64,000 nucleotides of DNA from Devosia rhodophyticola (lineage in GTDB: Bacteria > Pseudomonadota > Alphaproteobacteria > Rhizobiales > Devosiaceae). The translations under genes and the position numbers were made by a program. The stretch is from the NCBI RefSeq assembly GCF_028816475.1, contig NZ_CP118247.1, positions 2,782,001 through 2,846,000 on the forward strand, in the 5' to 3' direction. The notes below the pieces were generated by a model that saw only the letters and a program-made list of their open reading frames with translations, searched no databases and was not told the origin of the DNA. Shown here one piece after another: positions 9,632 through 20,182 of the stretch (the first letter of the stretch is position 1; each line of letters opens with the position of its first letter).

Positions 9632-11019
9632 TGGCGCCCCTTTTTACCAGCGACGAGATATTTGAGGCGACGGGCGCACGGGCCAAGGACGCGGCCCTCA
9701 CCTCGATTAATTCCATATCCATTGATTCTCGTGAGCTGGGTTCGGATGCGCTTTTTGTTGCGATCAAGGGCGACCGGTTTGACGGGCACGATTTTGTTGA
9801 AACGGCTCTGACCAATGGTGCCGTGGCTGCCTTGGTCAGTGAGGGCAAAGCTGCTGGTGGTCGGTGTATCATTGTGCCGGATGCGTTGGCCGGATTGCGC
9901 GATCTGGCTCGATTGGCACGGCAACGCAGCAGTGCGTGCGTGGTCGCCGTGACGGGTAGCGTTGGAAAGACGACGACCAAGGAAGCGATCCGCACCATAT
10001 TTGAGTTTGTGGGTTTGACTCATGCCTCGATCCGGAGCTTCAACAATCATTGGGGCGTGCCGCTGATGCTGGCACGGATGCCCGCTGAAACGCTATATGG
10101 TGTTTTTGAGCTGGGCATGAGTGCGGCAGGAGAAATTGAGCCGCTGAGCCGTCTTGTGCGACCCAATATTGCGGTGATTACCACAATTGCTCCGGCGCAT
10201 CTCGAGGCGTTCGAGAGCATAGAAGGCATTGCTGCTGCCAAGGCCGAAATATTTTTGGGGCTGGAGCCAAACGGGACGGCCCTACTAAACGCGGACCATG
10301 AGCAGATCGATCTACTTATTGCGGCAGCAAAAGCTGCCGGGGTCGTCAATATCGTGACCTATGGCTTCTCCGAGAATAGCGATTGGCAGGTTGTAAATCT
10401 GGTAACCGAGGGCGATCAGTCGAAGGCTACGGTGCGCCACGGCGAAAATCGTTTTGAGCTGGCAATCAACGTGCCGGGTCGACATATGGTCGCAAATGGT
10501 GTCGCGGCGCTGGCGGTTTCCGACTTGGCGGGCGTTGATCGAGATCGCGCCATTGCTGCGCTGGCTGGTTTTGGGGCACCGGTTGGTCGGGGGCAACGGA
10601 TGCAGTTGGGCGAGGTGGGCAACCCGCTCTTGCTGATCGACGAAAGCTATAATGCCAATACCGCGTCAATGAATGCAGCGTTGGAGGTCTTGGCTCAAAC
10701 GACGGCGCCGGGCGGGCACAAGGTTGCCATCCTGGGCGACATGCTTGAACTTGGACCGAATAGTGCGACGCTGCACGCCAGTTTGAAGGAAGCAGTGCTC
10801 GCCAGTGGCGCTGACCGGATATACCTGGTGGGCGATGAAATGCTGGCGCTTGCCAGTGAACTTGGTGCCAACAGAGTACGATTACACGTTAAAACCGCTG
10901 CGCAACTGGCCGAAGTGATCCTTGATGAACTTGCGTATGGCGACGCAGTTATGGTCAAAGGGTCCAATGACGTCAGGCTGGCGGGCATCGTGGATGCGAT
11001 CCGCGAAAGGTTCAAATAA
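9631..11019 (+). CDS. murF: UDP-MurNAc-tripeptide:D-Ala-D-Ala ligase
   Basis: 462 residues. The nucleotide loop is [20 protein letters not shown] and [10 protein letters not shown] are typical MurF central-domain motifs, and [11 protein letters not shown] lies in the C-terminal domain. It completes the UDP-MurNAc-pentapeptide in the cytosol with D-Ala-D-Ala made by Ddl, also encoded in this cluster. It begins within the murE stop codon (TGATG), and mraY follows after 32 bp. Confidence 0.96.
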   Translation: MAPLFTSDEIFEATGARAKDAALTSINSISIDSRELGSDALFVAIKGDRFDGHDFVETALTNGAVAALVSEGKAAGGRCIIVPDALAGLRDLARLARQRSSACVVAVTGSVGKTTTKEAIRTIFEFVGLTHASIRSFNNHWGVPLMLARMPAETLYGVFELGMSAAGEIEPLSRLVRPNIAVITTIAPAHLEAFESIEGIAAAKAEIFLGLEPNGTALLNADHEQIDLLIAAAKAAGVVNIVTYGFSENSDWQVVNLVTEGDQSKATVRHGENRFELAINVPGRHMVANGVAALAVSDLAGVDRDRAIAALAGFGAPVGRGQRMQLGEVGNPLLLIDESYNANTASMNAALEVLAQTTAPGGHKVAILGDMLELGPNSATLHASLKEAVLASGADRIYLVGDEMLALASELGANRVRLHVKTAAQLAEVILDELAYGDAVMVKGSNDVRLAGIVDAIRERFK

Positions 11020-11051
11020 GCCAATGCCTACTCAGAGGACCGTTTAGAGCT

Positions 11052-12137
11052 ATGTTGTATTTTCTCGGCCAACTGGGTGATAGCCTGACGGCCTTCAATG
11101 TTTTCCGCTATATCACCTTTCGCACGGCCGGCGCGGTTGTAACCGCGCTATTCTTCGTGTTCCTGTTTGGACCCGGGATGATCATGGCGTTGCGGCTTAA
11201 GCAGGGCAAAGGCCAGCCCATCCGCGAGGACGGTCCCGCCGGTCACCTCCTGACAAAGAAGGGCACGCCGACAATGGGTGGATTGATGATCCTCTCGGGC
11301 GCGGTATTTTCCACCCTGCTGTGGTCCAATCTGGCCAACGGCTATGTCTGGGTGGTGTTGTTCGTGACCGTTGGCTTCGGTGCAATCGGGTTTTACGACG
11401 ACTATCTCAAAGTCAAACGCATGAGCCATCAGGGCTTTGGCGGTAAGCAGCGCTTGATATTGGAAGCCCTGATTGGGGTTATCGCCTGCTACGCGCTTTC
11501 TCAATTGAGCGAGGAGCCTTACGCCAATTCCTTGTTGTTCCCGTTCGTCAAAGGCCTGGCCCTGAACCTGGGCTATTTCTTTGTCCTGTTTGGCGGCTTC
11601 GTCATCATGGCTGCAGGCAATTCGGTTAATCTGACAGACGGGTTGGACGGGCTGGCAATCGTTCCGGTTATGGTCGCCGCTGCCTGTTTCGCGCTGATCG
11701 CCTATCTGGTGGGGTCGCTAAACTTCTCAGAATATCTGCTGCTCAATTATGTCCCCGGTACAGCCGAATTGTCGGTGGTTTGTGGCGCGCTCATAGGTGC
11801 GGGGCTTGGGTTCTTGTGGTTCAACGCGCCACCAGCTCAAATATTCATGGGCGACACCGGTTCCTTGGCCCTGGGGGGCGCGCTCGGCTCGATTGCTGTG
11901 GCGACCAAGCATGAGATCGTGCTTGCAATCATCGGTGGGCTATTTGTGCTCGAAACAATTTCCGTGATCGTGCAGGTCGTCTCGTTCAGGCTGACTGGAA
12001 AGCGGGTTTTCCGGATGGCGCCTATCCATCACCATTTTGAGCATCTGGGGTGGACCGAAAGCCAGGTGGTGATCCGGTTCTGGATCATTTCGTTTGTACT
12101 GGCGCTGATTGGCCTGAGTTCGCTCAAGCTTCGCTAG
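11052..12137 (+). CDS. mraY: Phospho-MurNAc-pentapeptide transferase
   Basis: 361 residues with about ten membrane segments. MraY moves phospho-MurNAc-pentapeptide onto undecaprenyl phosphate, giving lipid I. The cytoplasmic catalytic motifs are all visible: GFYDDYLK with the Asp pair, [17 protein letters not shown] and the C-terminal PIHHHFE. The gene normally next in this cluster is murD. Here 105 non-coding bases and then ftsW follow. Confidence 0.97.
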   Translation: MLYFLGQLGDSLTAFNVFRYITFRTAGAVVTALFFVFLFGPGMIMALRLKQGKGQPIREDGPAGHLLTKKGTPTMGGLMILSGAVFSTLLWSNLANGYVWVVLFVTVGFGAIGFYDDYLKVKRMSHQGFGGKQRLILEALIGVIACYALSQLSEEPYANSLLFPFVKGLALNLGYFFVLFGGFVIMAAGNSVNLTDGLDGLAIVPVMVAAACFALIAYLVGSLNFSEYLLLNYVPGTAELSVVCGALIGAGLGFLWFNAPPAQIFMGDTGSLALGGALGSIAVATKHEIVLAIIGGLFVLETISVIVQVVSFRLTGKRVFRMAPIHHHFEHLGWTESQVVIRFWIISFVLALIGLSSLKLR

Positions 12138-12199
12138 GCAGGGATATTCGCAAAACGCGATTCCGGTGTGAAATCAGTAACCATCGCGGCGTTAGAGTG

Positions 12200-12219
12200 C
12201 TCCTGAGTTTTTTCAGGAG
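12200..12219 (+). other. Hairpin in the mraY-ftsW gap, where murD would be expected
   Basis: CTCCTGA (12200-12206) and TCAGGAG (12213-12219) form a perfect 7-bp stem around GTTTTT. No T-run follows, so it is unlikely to terminate transcription. It is the only structure I see in the 105-bp gap; it could be an RNA-processing or stability element. Confidence 0.5.
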
Positions 12220-12242
12220 GCCGGTTCTCGGCTGTCGCGCAT

Positions 12243-13403
12243 ATGTTTTCAAGGGCACAAAAAACGCCGATTGCCGAATGGTGGTGGTCTGTTGATCGCG
12301 AATTGCTGGGTGCACTGATCCTATTGATGATCAGCGGCATCGTTCTCAGCTTTGCGGCCAGCCCGCCCGTGGCTGAGCGATTGGGGCTGGACCCCTGGCA
12401 TTTTGTTATTCGTCAGGCCGGATTTTGTGTGCCCGCGCTAGTGGTATTGATTGGTGCTTCATTTCTGACGCCACGGCATGCCCGGTTTGTTGCCTTGGTC
12501 ACGTTGATTGGCTCTGTCGCCATGCTGTGGGCAACGCTCAAATTTGGGACAGAGGTCAAAGGTGCGCGCCGCTGGATTTCGATTTTGGGGCAAACCATTC
12601 AACCATCCGAATTTGTCAAACCGGCCTATGCTGTGCTGGGTGCGTGGCTGTTTTCGGAAAGTATGGTTCTCAAGAATGTACCGGGAAAAACGCTGGCGAC
12701 CTTGGTCGGGTTGGTGATCGTGGCTGGATTGTTGTTGCAGCCGGATATTGGTCAGACGGCCTTGATCCTGGCGACCTGGGCGGCGTTGATGTTTCTGGCC
12801 GGGATTTCCTGGTGGTTGATTTTCGGCATGGCTGGCGCTGGGATCGGATTGATTTTTGGAGCCTATTTGCTGTTTCCCCATGTGAGCAAGCGTATTGATG
12901 CGTTCATGAACCCCGAGGGTGGCGGCAATACCTATCAGATCGATAGGGCACTGCAGTCGCTGCTTGAAGGGGGCTGGTTTGGCCGGGGTCCGGGTGAATC
13001 GATGGCCAAAAAACTCATTCCGGATGCTCACGCAGACTATGTGTTTTCGGCGGCGGCAGGTGAGTTTGGTATCTTGTTCTGTCTGGTACTGGTCGGTCTG
13101 ATCGCATTTATCGCGGTGCGCGGGTTAGCTGGTGCACAGCGTCAAACCAACCTCTTTCCGCGTCTCGCCGCGTCGACGCTGGCAATCCAGTTCGGGCTGC
13201 AGTCGGGCATTAATCTGGCGGTTAATCTCAATCTCATTCCGCCCAAGGGCATGACGTTACCGTTTGTGAGCTATGGCGGCACCTCGATGATCGCTATTGC
13301 TCTGGGCATGGGTCTGATGCTGGCGCTGACCCGATCCAAACCCGAGGAACGTCTGGTCACCGGTATTCCGGCCTATCGCAGTGCGGTGGCCCCAGCCGAA
13401 TGA
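12243..13403 (+). CDS. ftsW: Septal peptidoglycan glycosyltransferase FtsW
   Basis: 386 residues, SEDS family, about ten membrane segments. FtsW polymerises lipid II at the septum as partner of FtsI. Family signatures include GARRWISILGQTIQPSEF, LQPDIGQT, the DAHADYVFSAAAGEFG region and, near the C-terminus, PPKGMTLPFVSYGGTSM. The charged N-terminus (SRAQKTPIAEWWWSVDRE) is typical. The stop overlaps the murG ATG (ATGA, 13400-13403). Confidence 0.95.
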   Translation: MFSRAQKTPIAEWWWSVDRELLGALILLMISGIVLSFAASPPVAERLGLDPWHFVIRQAGFCVPALVVLIGASFLTPRHARFVALVTLIGSVAMLWATLKFGTEVKGARRWISILGQTIQPSEFVKPAYAVLGAWLFSESMVLKNVPGKTLATLVGLVIVAGLLLQPDIGQTALILATWAALMFLAGISWWLIFGMAGAGIGLIFGAYLLFPHVSKRIDAFMNPEGGGNTYQIDRALQSLLEGGWFGRGPGESMAKKLIPDAHADYVFSAAAGEFGILFCLVLVGLIAFIAVRGLAGAQRQTNLFPRLAASTLAIQFGLQSGINLAVNLNLIPPKGMTLPFVSYGGTSMIAIALGMGLMLALTRSKPEERLVTGIPAYRSAVAPAE

Positions 13404-14515
13404 GTACATTTGTTCTTATGGCGGGGGGCACCGGGGGCCATCTGTTCCCGGCGATGGCCCTGGCGCAGGAACTGCGGCGGCGTGGACATGTGGTTGATCT
13501 GATGACTGATCACCGGGTGGAAAGCTACGGCGCCGATTTTCCGGCGCGTCGCATTCACATCGTACCGGCGGCAACACCTTCGCTCAAAAACCCGATCAAA
13601 TTTGTTGGTGCGGGTTTCAAGATATTGGGCGGTATTGGCGTGGCGATCCGCAAGCTACGTGAGATCAAGCCCGACGCCGTAGTCGGCTTTGGCGGCTATC
13701 CAACTTTTCCGCCGTTTGTAGCGGCGAGCCTGCTCGGCATACCTGGTGTCCTGCACGAACAGAACGCGGTACTGGGGCGGGCCAATCGGGCGCTGGGTCG
13801 CTTTGCCAACCGGCTGGCATTGAGCTTTGAAAAGACCGCGCATGCCAACGCTTTGCGTCTGGAAAAGGTCGTCACCGGAAATCCGGTGCGAGACCAGGTG
13901 CGGGCCATTTCAAATACGCCCTATCCAACGCCGACGGACGAGGGGCCTTTGCGGCTGGTTGTGTTTGGGGGCAGTCAGGGCGCGCGGGTATTTTCCGACA
14001 TTGTGCCCCCGGCGGTGACGCATCTGCCGGAAAATCTGCGGCACCGGCTGCAGATCGTGCAGCAGTGCCGCGCTGAGGACCTTGATCGCGTCGCCGAAAT
14101 TTACCGGCAGGCGCGCGTCAATGTTGAACTGGCGGCGTTTTTCGACAATCTGCCGGAACGGATTGCCAATGCCCATCTGGCGGTGGCACGCTCTGGCGCA
14201 TCAACCATTGCCGAACTATGTGTGCTGGGCCGCCCCGCCATTATGGTGCCTTTGCCCGGTGCCATTGATGCTGACCAGAAAAACAACGCATTGGTGATGG
14301 AGACGGCGGGGGGCGGCTGGATCGCCGAGCAGGCCTCGCTTTCGCCGCTTTCCTTGGCCATTCGCCTAAAGAACCTGCTCGATGACCCTGCAACGCTTCT
14401 GGCTGCGGCCAAGGCGGCGCATTCGATAGGTCAGCCGCTGGCCGTTGAAAAACTGGCAGATCTGGCTATCGAAATGGCTACGAAGAGACACGCAAAATTG
14501 GATAAGTCACCATGA
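13400..14515 (+). CDS. murG: UDP-GlcNAc:undecaprenyl-PP-MurNAc-pentapeptide transferase
   Basis: 371 residues, GT28 family with the GT-B fold. This peripheral membrane enzyme converts lipid I to lipid II. The N-terminal glycine loop is [12 protein letters not shown], followed by [10 protein letters not shown] and [12 protein letters not shown]. The donor-site loop [11 protein letters not shown] and the C-terminal [11 protein letters not shown] are present. It starts inside the ftsW stop and ends inside the murC start, so translation is coupled on both sides. Confidence 0.96.
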   Translation: MSTFVLMAGGTGGHLFPAMALAQELRRRGHVVDLMTDHRVESYGADFPARRIHIVPAATPSLKNPIKFVGAGFKILGGIGVAIRKLREIKPDAVVGFGGYPTFPPFVAASLLGIPGVLHEQNAVLGRANRALGRFANRLALSFEKTAHANALRLEKVVTGNPVRDQVRAISNTPYPTPTDEGPLRLVVFGGSQGARVFSDIVPPAVTHLPENLRHRLQIVQQCRAEDLDRVAEIYRQARVNVELAAFFDNLPERIANAHLAVARSGASTIAELCVLGRPAIMVPLPGAIDADQKNNALVMETAGGGWIAEQASLSPLSLAIRLKNLLDDPATLLAAAKAAHSIGQPLAVEKLADLAIEMATKRHAKLDKSP

Positions 14516-15930
14516 AGATGCCGCGCAATATAGGTCCTGTCCATTTCGTCGGCATTGGCGGTATTGGCATGAGTGGCATTGCTGAAATCCTGCACAACCA
14601 AGGCTATGTGGTGCAGGGTTCTGATGCTGCTGCCAACCCCAATGTGCAGCGGTTGCGCAATATGGGCATTCGCATCGAAATTGGTCAGCATGCCGATAAT
14701 CTCGGCGAGGCGGCGGTTGTGGTCGTTTCCTCTGCGATCAGGAAAGACAACCCCGAACTGGTCGCGGCGCGTCAACGCGCACTGCCGGTGGTGCGGCGGG
14801 CCGAAATGCTGGCTGAAATCATGCGCTTCAAGAATGCCATTGCTATTGGTGGCACCCACGGCAAGACGACAACAACGACGCTTGTCGCTACGCTGCTTGA
14901 TGCGGGCGATCTCGACCCGACCGTGATCAATGGGGGCATCATCAATGCCTACGGAACCAACGCCCGGCTGGGTGATGGGGAATGGATGGTGGTGGAAGCG
15001 GACGAAAGCGACGGCACTTTCGTAAAGTTGCCCGCTGACGTTGTGGTCGTTACCAACATGGATCCCGAACATCTCGATCACTACAAGGATTTTGAGGGGG
15101 TCAAAAAGGCCTTCGTCAATTTTGTCGAAAATGTTCCATTCTATGGCTTTGCCGTTATGTGCCTTGATCATCCTGAGGTTCAGGCTTTGGTGGGTGAAAT
15201 CCGGGACCGTCGCGTGGTTACCTATGGGCGCAATCCGCAGGCCGATGTGCGGCTGGTTGATCTGGAAAATGTTGATGGTGTCAGCACTTTTTCGGTCGAA
15301 ATTCGCGACCGCATTCGGCAGACGCAACTCCGTATTGACGGGCTCGAACTGCCAATGCCGGGTGAGCACAATGCGCTCAATGCCGTTGCCGCCATTGCTG
15401 TTGCCGATCAGTTGCATGTTTCGGCTGAAGCTATTCGCAAGGGGCTCAAGGGCTTTTCGGGGGTCAAACGTCGCTTCACCAAAACAGGCGTCGTCAATGG
15501 CATTACGATTATCGATGATTATGGACACCACCCGGTTGAAATATCCTCGGTTTTGCGAGCGGCGCGGCAGTCGACCCGCCGCGATGTGATTGCAGTGGTG
15601 CAACCGCACCGTTATTCGCGCCTGCTTGATCTGTTCGATGACTTTTCAGCCTGCTTCAATGATGCTGACACGGTTATTGTCGCGCCGGTCTATGCCGCGG
15701 GTGAAAGCCCTATTGCCGGTGTAACCCACGAAGAATTGGTCAATCGTATCCGCGCTCGTGGTCATCGCGATGCGCGGGTCATTGATAGACCGGAGGCGTT
15801 GGCGCCACTGATTGCCAGTCGGGCGGAAGAGGGCGATTATGTCGTCTGTCTTGGTGCCGGTAACATTACCCAGTGGGCCAACGCCTTGCCCGATGAACTG
15901 ATGGCTATTCTGGGGCAGGAGGCGCCATGA
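14512..15930 (+). CDS. murC: UDP-MurNAc:L-alanine ligase
   Basis: 472 residues. It adds the first amino acid (L-Ala) to UDP-MurNAc in the cytosol. The N-terminal [15 protein letters not shown] motif binds the UDP moiety; the ATP loop is [22 protein letters not shown] and [10 protein letters not shown] are central-domain motifs, and DYGHHPVEI with QPHRYSR mark the C-terminal domain. ATGA overlaps join it to murG and murB. Confidence 0.97.
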   Translation: MKMPRNIGPVHFVGIGGIGMSGIAEILHNQGYVVQGSDAAANPNVQRLRNMGIRIEIGQHADNLGEAAVVVVSSAIRKDNPELVAARQRALPVVRRAEMLAEIMRFKNAIAIGGTHGKTTTTTLVATLLDAGDLDPTVINGGIINAYGTNARLGDGEWMVVEADESDGTFVKLPADVVVVTNMDPEHLDHYKDFEGVKKAFVNFVENVPFYGFAVMCLDHPEVQALVGEIRDRRVVTYGRNPQADVRLVDLENVDGVSTFSVEIRDRIRQTQLRIDGLELPMPGEHNALNAVAAIAVADQLHVSAEAIRKGLKGFSGVKRRFTKTGVVNGITIIDDYGHHPVEISSVLRAARQSTRRDVIAVVQPHRYSRLLDLFDDFSACFNDADTVIVAPVYAAGESPIAGVTHEELVNRIRARGHRDARVIDRPEALAPLIASRAEEGDYVVCLGAGNITQWANALPDELMAILGQEAP

Positions 15931-16904
15931 GTTTTCCCGATCTGATCCCCACACTGGAACCCTGGATTTCCGAGGTTCGTGGTCGGCTGATACCCAATCA
16001 ATTGCTCTCCGAAGTCACCTGGTTTCGCGTCGGTGGACCGGCACAGCTATTATTTACCCCGGCCGATGAGGATGATCTGGCGTTTTTCATGCGCCATCTC
16101 CCGCACGATATTCGGGTGACCGTTATCGGATTGGGCTCCAATCTGCTCATCCGCGATGGCGGGCTGGACGGGGTAGTCATTCGCCTCAGTGCCAAGGGTT
16201 TTGGCGGCACTGAAGTTCTGGAAGGCCAGCGTATCCGTGTGGGCACTGCGATGCCGGACGTCAAGGTGGCAACTGCTGCAGCGGAAGCCGGCATTGACGG
16301 ATTGACGTTCTATCGCGGCATTCCTGGCGGTATCGGTGGGGCGCTTTACATGAATGCGGGTTGCTATGGGACCGAGACGCGCGATCGCATGGTGGAATTG
16401 CGCGCCATCACGCGGCAGGGCGAAATTGTTACACTGACCAACGCCGATATGGCTTACCGCTATCGCAAGTCGAACGGTCCGCGCGGCGCGGTATTTGTAT
16501 CAGCGACCTATCAGGGCTTTGCTGGCGATCCGCAAGATATTTTGGGTCGAATGCGCGAAATCACCGAAAAACGGGAAAGCAGCCAGCCGACAAAATCGCG
16601 GACAGGCGGTTCTACCTTCAAGAACCCCGAAGGGCATTCAAGCTGGAAGTTGATTGACGCTGCGGGCTGTCGTGGATTGAAGGTCGGTGGCGCGCAGATG
16701 AGTGAATTGCACGCAAATTTCCTGCTCAATATCGAGAATGCAACGGCGCTAGACATTGAAACGCTGGGTGAAACGGTGCGCAATCGCGTTCGCGCGACTC
16801 AGGGCGTCGAATTGCAGTGGGAAATCCGTCGCATGGGCCATTTTGCACCCGACGCGGTAGTGCGCGAATTTCTGGATGGCGACGTTTTCACGGGGGCTGT
16901 GTGA
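15927..16904 (+). CDS. murB: UDP-N-acetylenolpyruvoylglucosamine reductase
   Basis: 325 residues, FAD-dependent. MurB reduces enolpyruvyl-UDP-GlcNAc to UDP-MurNAc with NADPH. The FAD-binding region contains [10 protein letters not shown] and [27 protein letters not shown] and [13 protein letters not shown] [10 protein letters not shown] follow, with [19 protein letters not shown] near the C-terminus. It overlaps the murC stop (ATGA), and ddl starts at or just after its own stop. Confidence 0.96.
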   Translation: MSFPDLIPTLEPWISEVRGRLIPNQLLSEVTWFRVGGPAQLLFTPADEDDLAFFMRHLPHDIRVTVIGLGSNLLIRDGGLDGVVIRLSAKGFGGTEVLEGQRIRVGTAMPDVKVATAAAEAGIDGLTFYRGIPGGIGGALYMNAGCYGTETRDRMVELRAITRQGEIVTLTNADMAYRYRKSNGPRGAVFVSATYQGFAGDPQDILGRMREITEKRESSQPTKSRTGGSTFKNPEGHSSWKLIDAAGCRGLKVGGAQMSELHANFLLNIENATALDIETLGETVRNRVRATQGVELQWEIRRMGHFAPDAVVREFLDGDVFTGAV

Positions 16905-16906
16905 GC

Positions 16907-17827
16907 ATGGAAAAGCACGTTGCTGTCCTGATGGGCGGCTGGTCCAACGAGCGTCCGGTATCGCTTAAGACGGGGGCCGGCTGCGCGAACGCGCTGCGGC
17001 AGGCAGGCTATGAGGTTAGCGAAGTCGATGTTGGTCGGGATATTGCCAATGTCCTGACCGAATTAAGGCCCGATGTGGCGTTCAATGCGCTGCATGGCCC
17101 TTTCGGGGAAAGCGGCATGGTTCAGGGACTGCTGGAGCTGTTGCAGTTGCCTTACACTCACTCTGGCGTTCTGGCATCGGCGCTGGCGATGGACAAGCAT
17201 CAGTCCAAGATAATGTTTCGGGCCGCAGGCATTCCAGTTACCGATCACTTGATCGTGTCACGCGGCGAGGCGGCAAGGGCGCATGTGATGGCACCACCCT
17301 ACGTGATCAAGCCGGTGGCGGACGGATCGAGTTTTGGCGTGTTCATCGTCAAGGGCGACATGGCTCACCCGCCTCAGGAAATCTTGCGCGAAGACTGGAC
17401 TTCGGGCGAGGAAGTGATGGTTGAGCGGTTCATTCCGGGACGCGAGTTGACCTGCTCGGTCATGGGCGATGTGGCGCTCGGCGTAACCGAAGTTGTTACC
17501 GACCTGGGCTTTTACAATTATGAGGCGAAATACGCCAAGGGCGGTTCATCGCACATTATTCCTGCGCAAATTTCATCGAAAATTTACGACAAAGTGCAGA
17601 AAATGAGCCTTGCCGCACATGCGGCGCTGGGCTGCCGCGGCGTTACCCGAAGCGACTTTCGTTTCAACGATGCAGCGGGCCCGGATGGAGAACTGGTCTG
17701 TCTGGAAATCAACACCCAGCCGGGCATGACGGAGACCTCGCTCGTCCCCGAGCAGGCAGCCCACGCCGGGCATTCGTTTGAAGAACTGGTCTCCTGGATG
17801 GTGGAGGACGCGAGTTGCAACAGGTAG
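16907..17827 (+). CDS. ddl: D-alanine-D-alanine ligase
   Basis: 306 residues from ATG 16907. A GTG at 16901 would give the 4-base overlap seen elsewhere in this operon and adds only two residues, so both starts are possible. This cytosolic ATP-grasp enzyme makes D-Ala-D-Ala for MurF. Motifs: VAVLMGGWSNERPVSL at the N-terminus, LHGPFGESG, VIKPVADGSSFGV, and the Mg/ATP site LEINTQPGMTETSL. The ftsQ start lies 11 bp downstream. Confidence 0.95.
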   Translation: MEKHVAVLMGGWSNERPVSLKTGAGCANALRQAGYEVSEVDVGRDIANVLTELRPDVAFNALHGPFGESGMVQGLLELLQLPYTHSGVLASALAMDKHQSKIMFRAAGIPVTDHLIVSRGEAARAHVMAPPYVIKPVADGSSFGVFIVKGDMAHPPQEILREDWTSGEEVMVERFIPGRELTCSVMGDVALGVTEVVTDLGFYNYEAKYAKGGSSHIIPAQISSKIYDKVQKMSLAAHAALGCRGVTRSDFRFNDAAGPDGELVCLEINTQPGMTETSLVPEQAAHAGHSFEELVSWMVEDASCNR

Positions 17828-17838
17828 GAAGCAGGGCA

Positions 17839-18699
17839 ATGTTGGCCTCGGCGCAGATCCTTGATCCGCGCGCCCTGCCTGTGCCCCAGCAGCGTGGGCC
17901 GAATCGGCGGCGGCTCTTGAGCCTTGGCCGCGTCTGGGTGTTGCATCGTCTGGTGCTGACCCGGGTTATTGCCGCTATTGTTGTGTGTATACTGATCGCC
18001 GGGATTTATCAGGTGCGCAGTCACGTGGCTGGCGCATTGGTCATGCTGGGTGAAATTGCGCAAGGCGAGTTTGCCGATGCGGGTTTTGGCGTTTCGGCAA
18101 TATCAATTACCGGTCAGACCTTGACTGGTGAACAATCTATTTTCGATGCTTTGGGCATCGAGCCACGTACTTCGACGCTTGATTTCGACGCAGAGGCGGC
18201 GCGCCAGCGCATCGCCAAATTGGCCTCAGTGGCCAGTGTGGAAGTGCGCAAGCACTATCCGGGTAATGTCACTGTCACCATTCAGGAAAAAACGCCGGTA
18301 GCACGCTGGCGGGTTGATGGCGTTACCTTTGTGGTCGATGCCAGTGGTGAGCAGATTGGCGAGGACAGGGGCGCCTATGGCGACCTGCCGCTGGTCATTG
18401 GTGACGGCGCGGCCGATACAGCATTGGTCATGATCCGGGCACTCGACCAGTATCCCACACTATCTCAAGGTATTGTGGCGCTGTCCCGAATCGCCGATCG
18501 CCGTTGGGATTTGATCTATGAAACAGGTTTGCGCGTGCAATTGCCCGAAAAGGGCGTGGCACAGGCGCTCAGGAACCTCGACGAATACCAAGCCGACTAT
18601 CAGTTGCTGGATCGCGACGTGAGCATTATCGACCTGCGGGTGCCCGATTCAGTGGCTGTGCGCCCAGCTGTCCATGACGAAGAAAACAAGAAATCATGA
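17839..18699 (+). CDS. ftsQ: Cell division protein FtsQ
   Basis: 286 residues from ATG 17839, which has TAGGAAG 7 bases upstream; an in-frame TTG at 17815 overlaps ddl and is less likely. A basic cytoplasmic N-terminus (about 45 residues) precedes one membrane segment (VIAAIVVCILIAGIYQV). A POTRA domain follows (ISITGQTLTGEQSIFDALG, then VRKHYPGNVTVTIQEKTPVARW), and a FtsQ-type beta domain ends the protein. It recruits FtsL/FtsB at the divisome. The stop overlaps the ftsA start. Confidence 0.93.
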   Translation: MLASAQILDPRALPVPQQRGPNRRRLLSLGRVWVLHRLVLTRVIAAIVVCILIAGIYQVRSHVAGALVMLGEIAQGEFADAGFGVSAISITGQTLTGEQSIFDALGIEPRTSTLDFDAEAARQRIAKLASVASVEVRKHYPGNVTVTIQEKTPVARWRVDGVTFVVDASGEQIGEDRGAYGDLPLVIGDGAADTALVMIRALDQYPTLSQGIVALSRIADRRWDLIYETGLRVQLPEKGVAQALRNLDEYQADYQLLDRDVSIIDLRVPDSVAVRPAVHDEENKKS

Positions 18700-20009
18700 T
18701 GACCAATTCGATGACATCCCGGCTTCGTCCCGTTCAGCCCGGCCGCACGACCTTGGTGGCGGTGCTTGACATTGGATCGACAAAGATCTGCTGTGTCATC
18801 GCGCGGCTGACACCGCGCCCGGAGGGCAAGGCGCTCAAGGGGCGTACGCATCAGGCCGAAGTCATCGGTTTCGGATACGGTCGCTCGGCGGGGGTCAAAA
18901 GCGGGGTTGTCACCGACATTGAAAAGGCCGAGCAGGCAATCCGATCAGTTGTCGGGATGGCCGAGCGAGCGGCTGGATTGACGCTCGAGTCAGTTATTGT
19001 CAACGTCACAGCGGGACGGCTTGGATCCGAGACTTTTTCTGCTGCTGTATCGCTTGGTGGGCAGGAGGTGGAAAAATCCGATCTGCACAAGGTTTTGCGT
19101 GTGGTCAATGAACGTAGCGTGCGGCCAGAACGCTCTATCATTCATGCCCTGCCAATCGGATATTCGCTTGATGGCCAGAAGGGCATTCGCGACCCCAAGG
19201 GGATGGTCGGCGATAAGCTGGGGATCGACGTTGCGGTCGTTACATCGGAAACCCTGGCCATGCGCAATCTGGAACTCGTCCTGCATCGGTGTCACCTGCA
19301 GGTGGAAGCCCTTATTGCGACACCCTATGCCAGCGGGTTGGCAACATTGGTGGACGATGAGGCCCAGCTGGGCGTTGCCTGCATCGATTTTGGCGGCGCA
19401 ACGACCACGGTGTCGGTCTTTAACGATGGACATTTGTGCTATGCGGACGCGATAGCGATTGGTGGTCATCATCTGACGCTGGATATTGCGCGCCAACTTT
19501 CGGTCAGCGTGGCTGATGCTGAGCGGATCAAGACTTTTTACGGCAGCGTCCTGCCGGGACAGGCCGACGAACGGGACATGATTGCCATTCAACCGGTCGG
19601 CTCAAGCCACGACGAAGCGCCGGGGCAGGTGCCCCGTGCCGTGCTGACGCGCATCATGCGCCCCCGGATCGAGGAAGTGCTGACGGCGGTGCGCGATCGT
19701 ATGCAAGCAACCGGGATGATGGATGTGTGTGGACGGCGTTTCGTTTTGACGGGCGGCGCCAGCGAAATGACAGGTCTGCCCGAAGTGGCGCGTCGAATAT
19801 TGGCACGAAACGTGCGGAACGGACGTCCAATGGGGATTGCGGGGCTTCCCGAAATGGCAAAAGGGGCGGCATTTGCTACCGTCGCCGGGATGTTGATCTA
19901 TCCGCAAGTGTGCGTGCAGGAATATGCCGAGCCGCGTGGCGTCAATAAATTGACCGGGACCGACGGCTATTTATCCCGCGTCGGAAATTGGCTCAAGACC
20001 AGTTTTTAG
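18696..20009 (+). CDS. ftsA: Cell division protein FtsA, actin-like membrane tether of FtsZ
   Basis: 437 residues. The actin-fold phosphate loops are VAVLDIGSTKICCVI near residue 22 and IDFGGATTTVSVF near residue 230; the adenosine motif is LTGGASEMTGL. The C-terminal end (YLSRVGNWLKTSF) is an amphipathic helix suited to membrane targeting. It overlaps the ftsQ stop (ATGA). A 173-bp gap then separates it from ftsZ, which probably has its own promoter. Confidence 0.95.
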   Translation: MMTNSMTSRLRPVQPGRTTLVAVLDIGSTKICCVIARLTPRPEGKALKGRTHQAEVIGFGYGRSAGVKSGVVTDIEKAEQAIRSVVGMAERAAGLTLESVIVNVTAGRLGSETFSAAVSLGGQEVEKSDLHKVLRVVNERSVRPERSIIHALPIGYSLDGQKGIRDPKGMVGDKLGIDVAVVTSETLAMRNLELVLHRCHLQVEALIATPYASGLATLVDDEAQLGVACIDFGGATTTVSVFNDGHLCYADAIAIGGHHLTLDIARQLSVSVADAERIKTFYGSVLPGQADERDMIAIQPVGSSHDEAPGQVPRAVLTRIMRPRIEEVLTAVRDRMQATGMMDVCGRRFVLTGGASEMTGLPEVARRILARNVRNGRPMGIAGLPEMAKGAAFATVAGMLIYPQVCVQEYAEPRGVNKLTGTDGYLSRVGNWLKTSF

Positions 20010-20046
20010 GCCCGTCATCACGGCGTTTCGGTGAGCCGGCGCATGG

Positions 20047-20161
20047 TTAATCACGCCTCAACATTATAGCGCCATTCGTTGCAAATTGCGTTCACGTTAA
20101 TAAAATCAGTGCAATTGTTAGGGGCCGGTTAACGAATTTCCGCGTAAATCGTTAGCTAACC
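20047..20161 (+). promoter_or_regulatory. Probable ftsZ promoter/control region
   Basis: This AT-richer gap between ftsA and ftsZ holds TTAA-N7-TCAA at 20047-20061, one mismatch from the TTAA-N7-TTAA consensus of CtrA, which controls ftsZ in Caulobacter. It also holds an imperfect inverted repeat, GGTTAACGA (20127-20135) against TCGTTAGCTAACC (20149-20161). No clear -35/-10 pair can be fixed by eye, so the CtrA link is tentative. Confidence 0.35.
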
Positions 20162-20182
20162 AAGCCACATATGGGGCCACTC

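Noticed and set aside
14431..15609. 392-codon open frame antisense to murC
   Set aside because: No ribosome binding site or recognisable domain; murC motifs occupy the plus strand.
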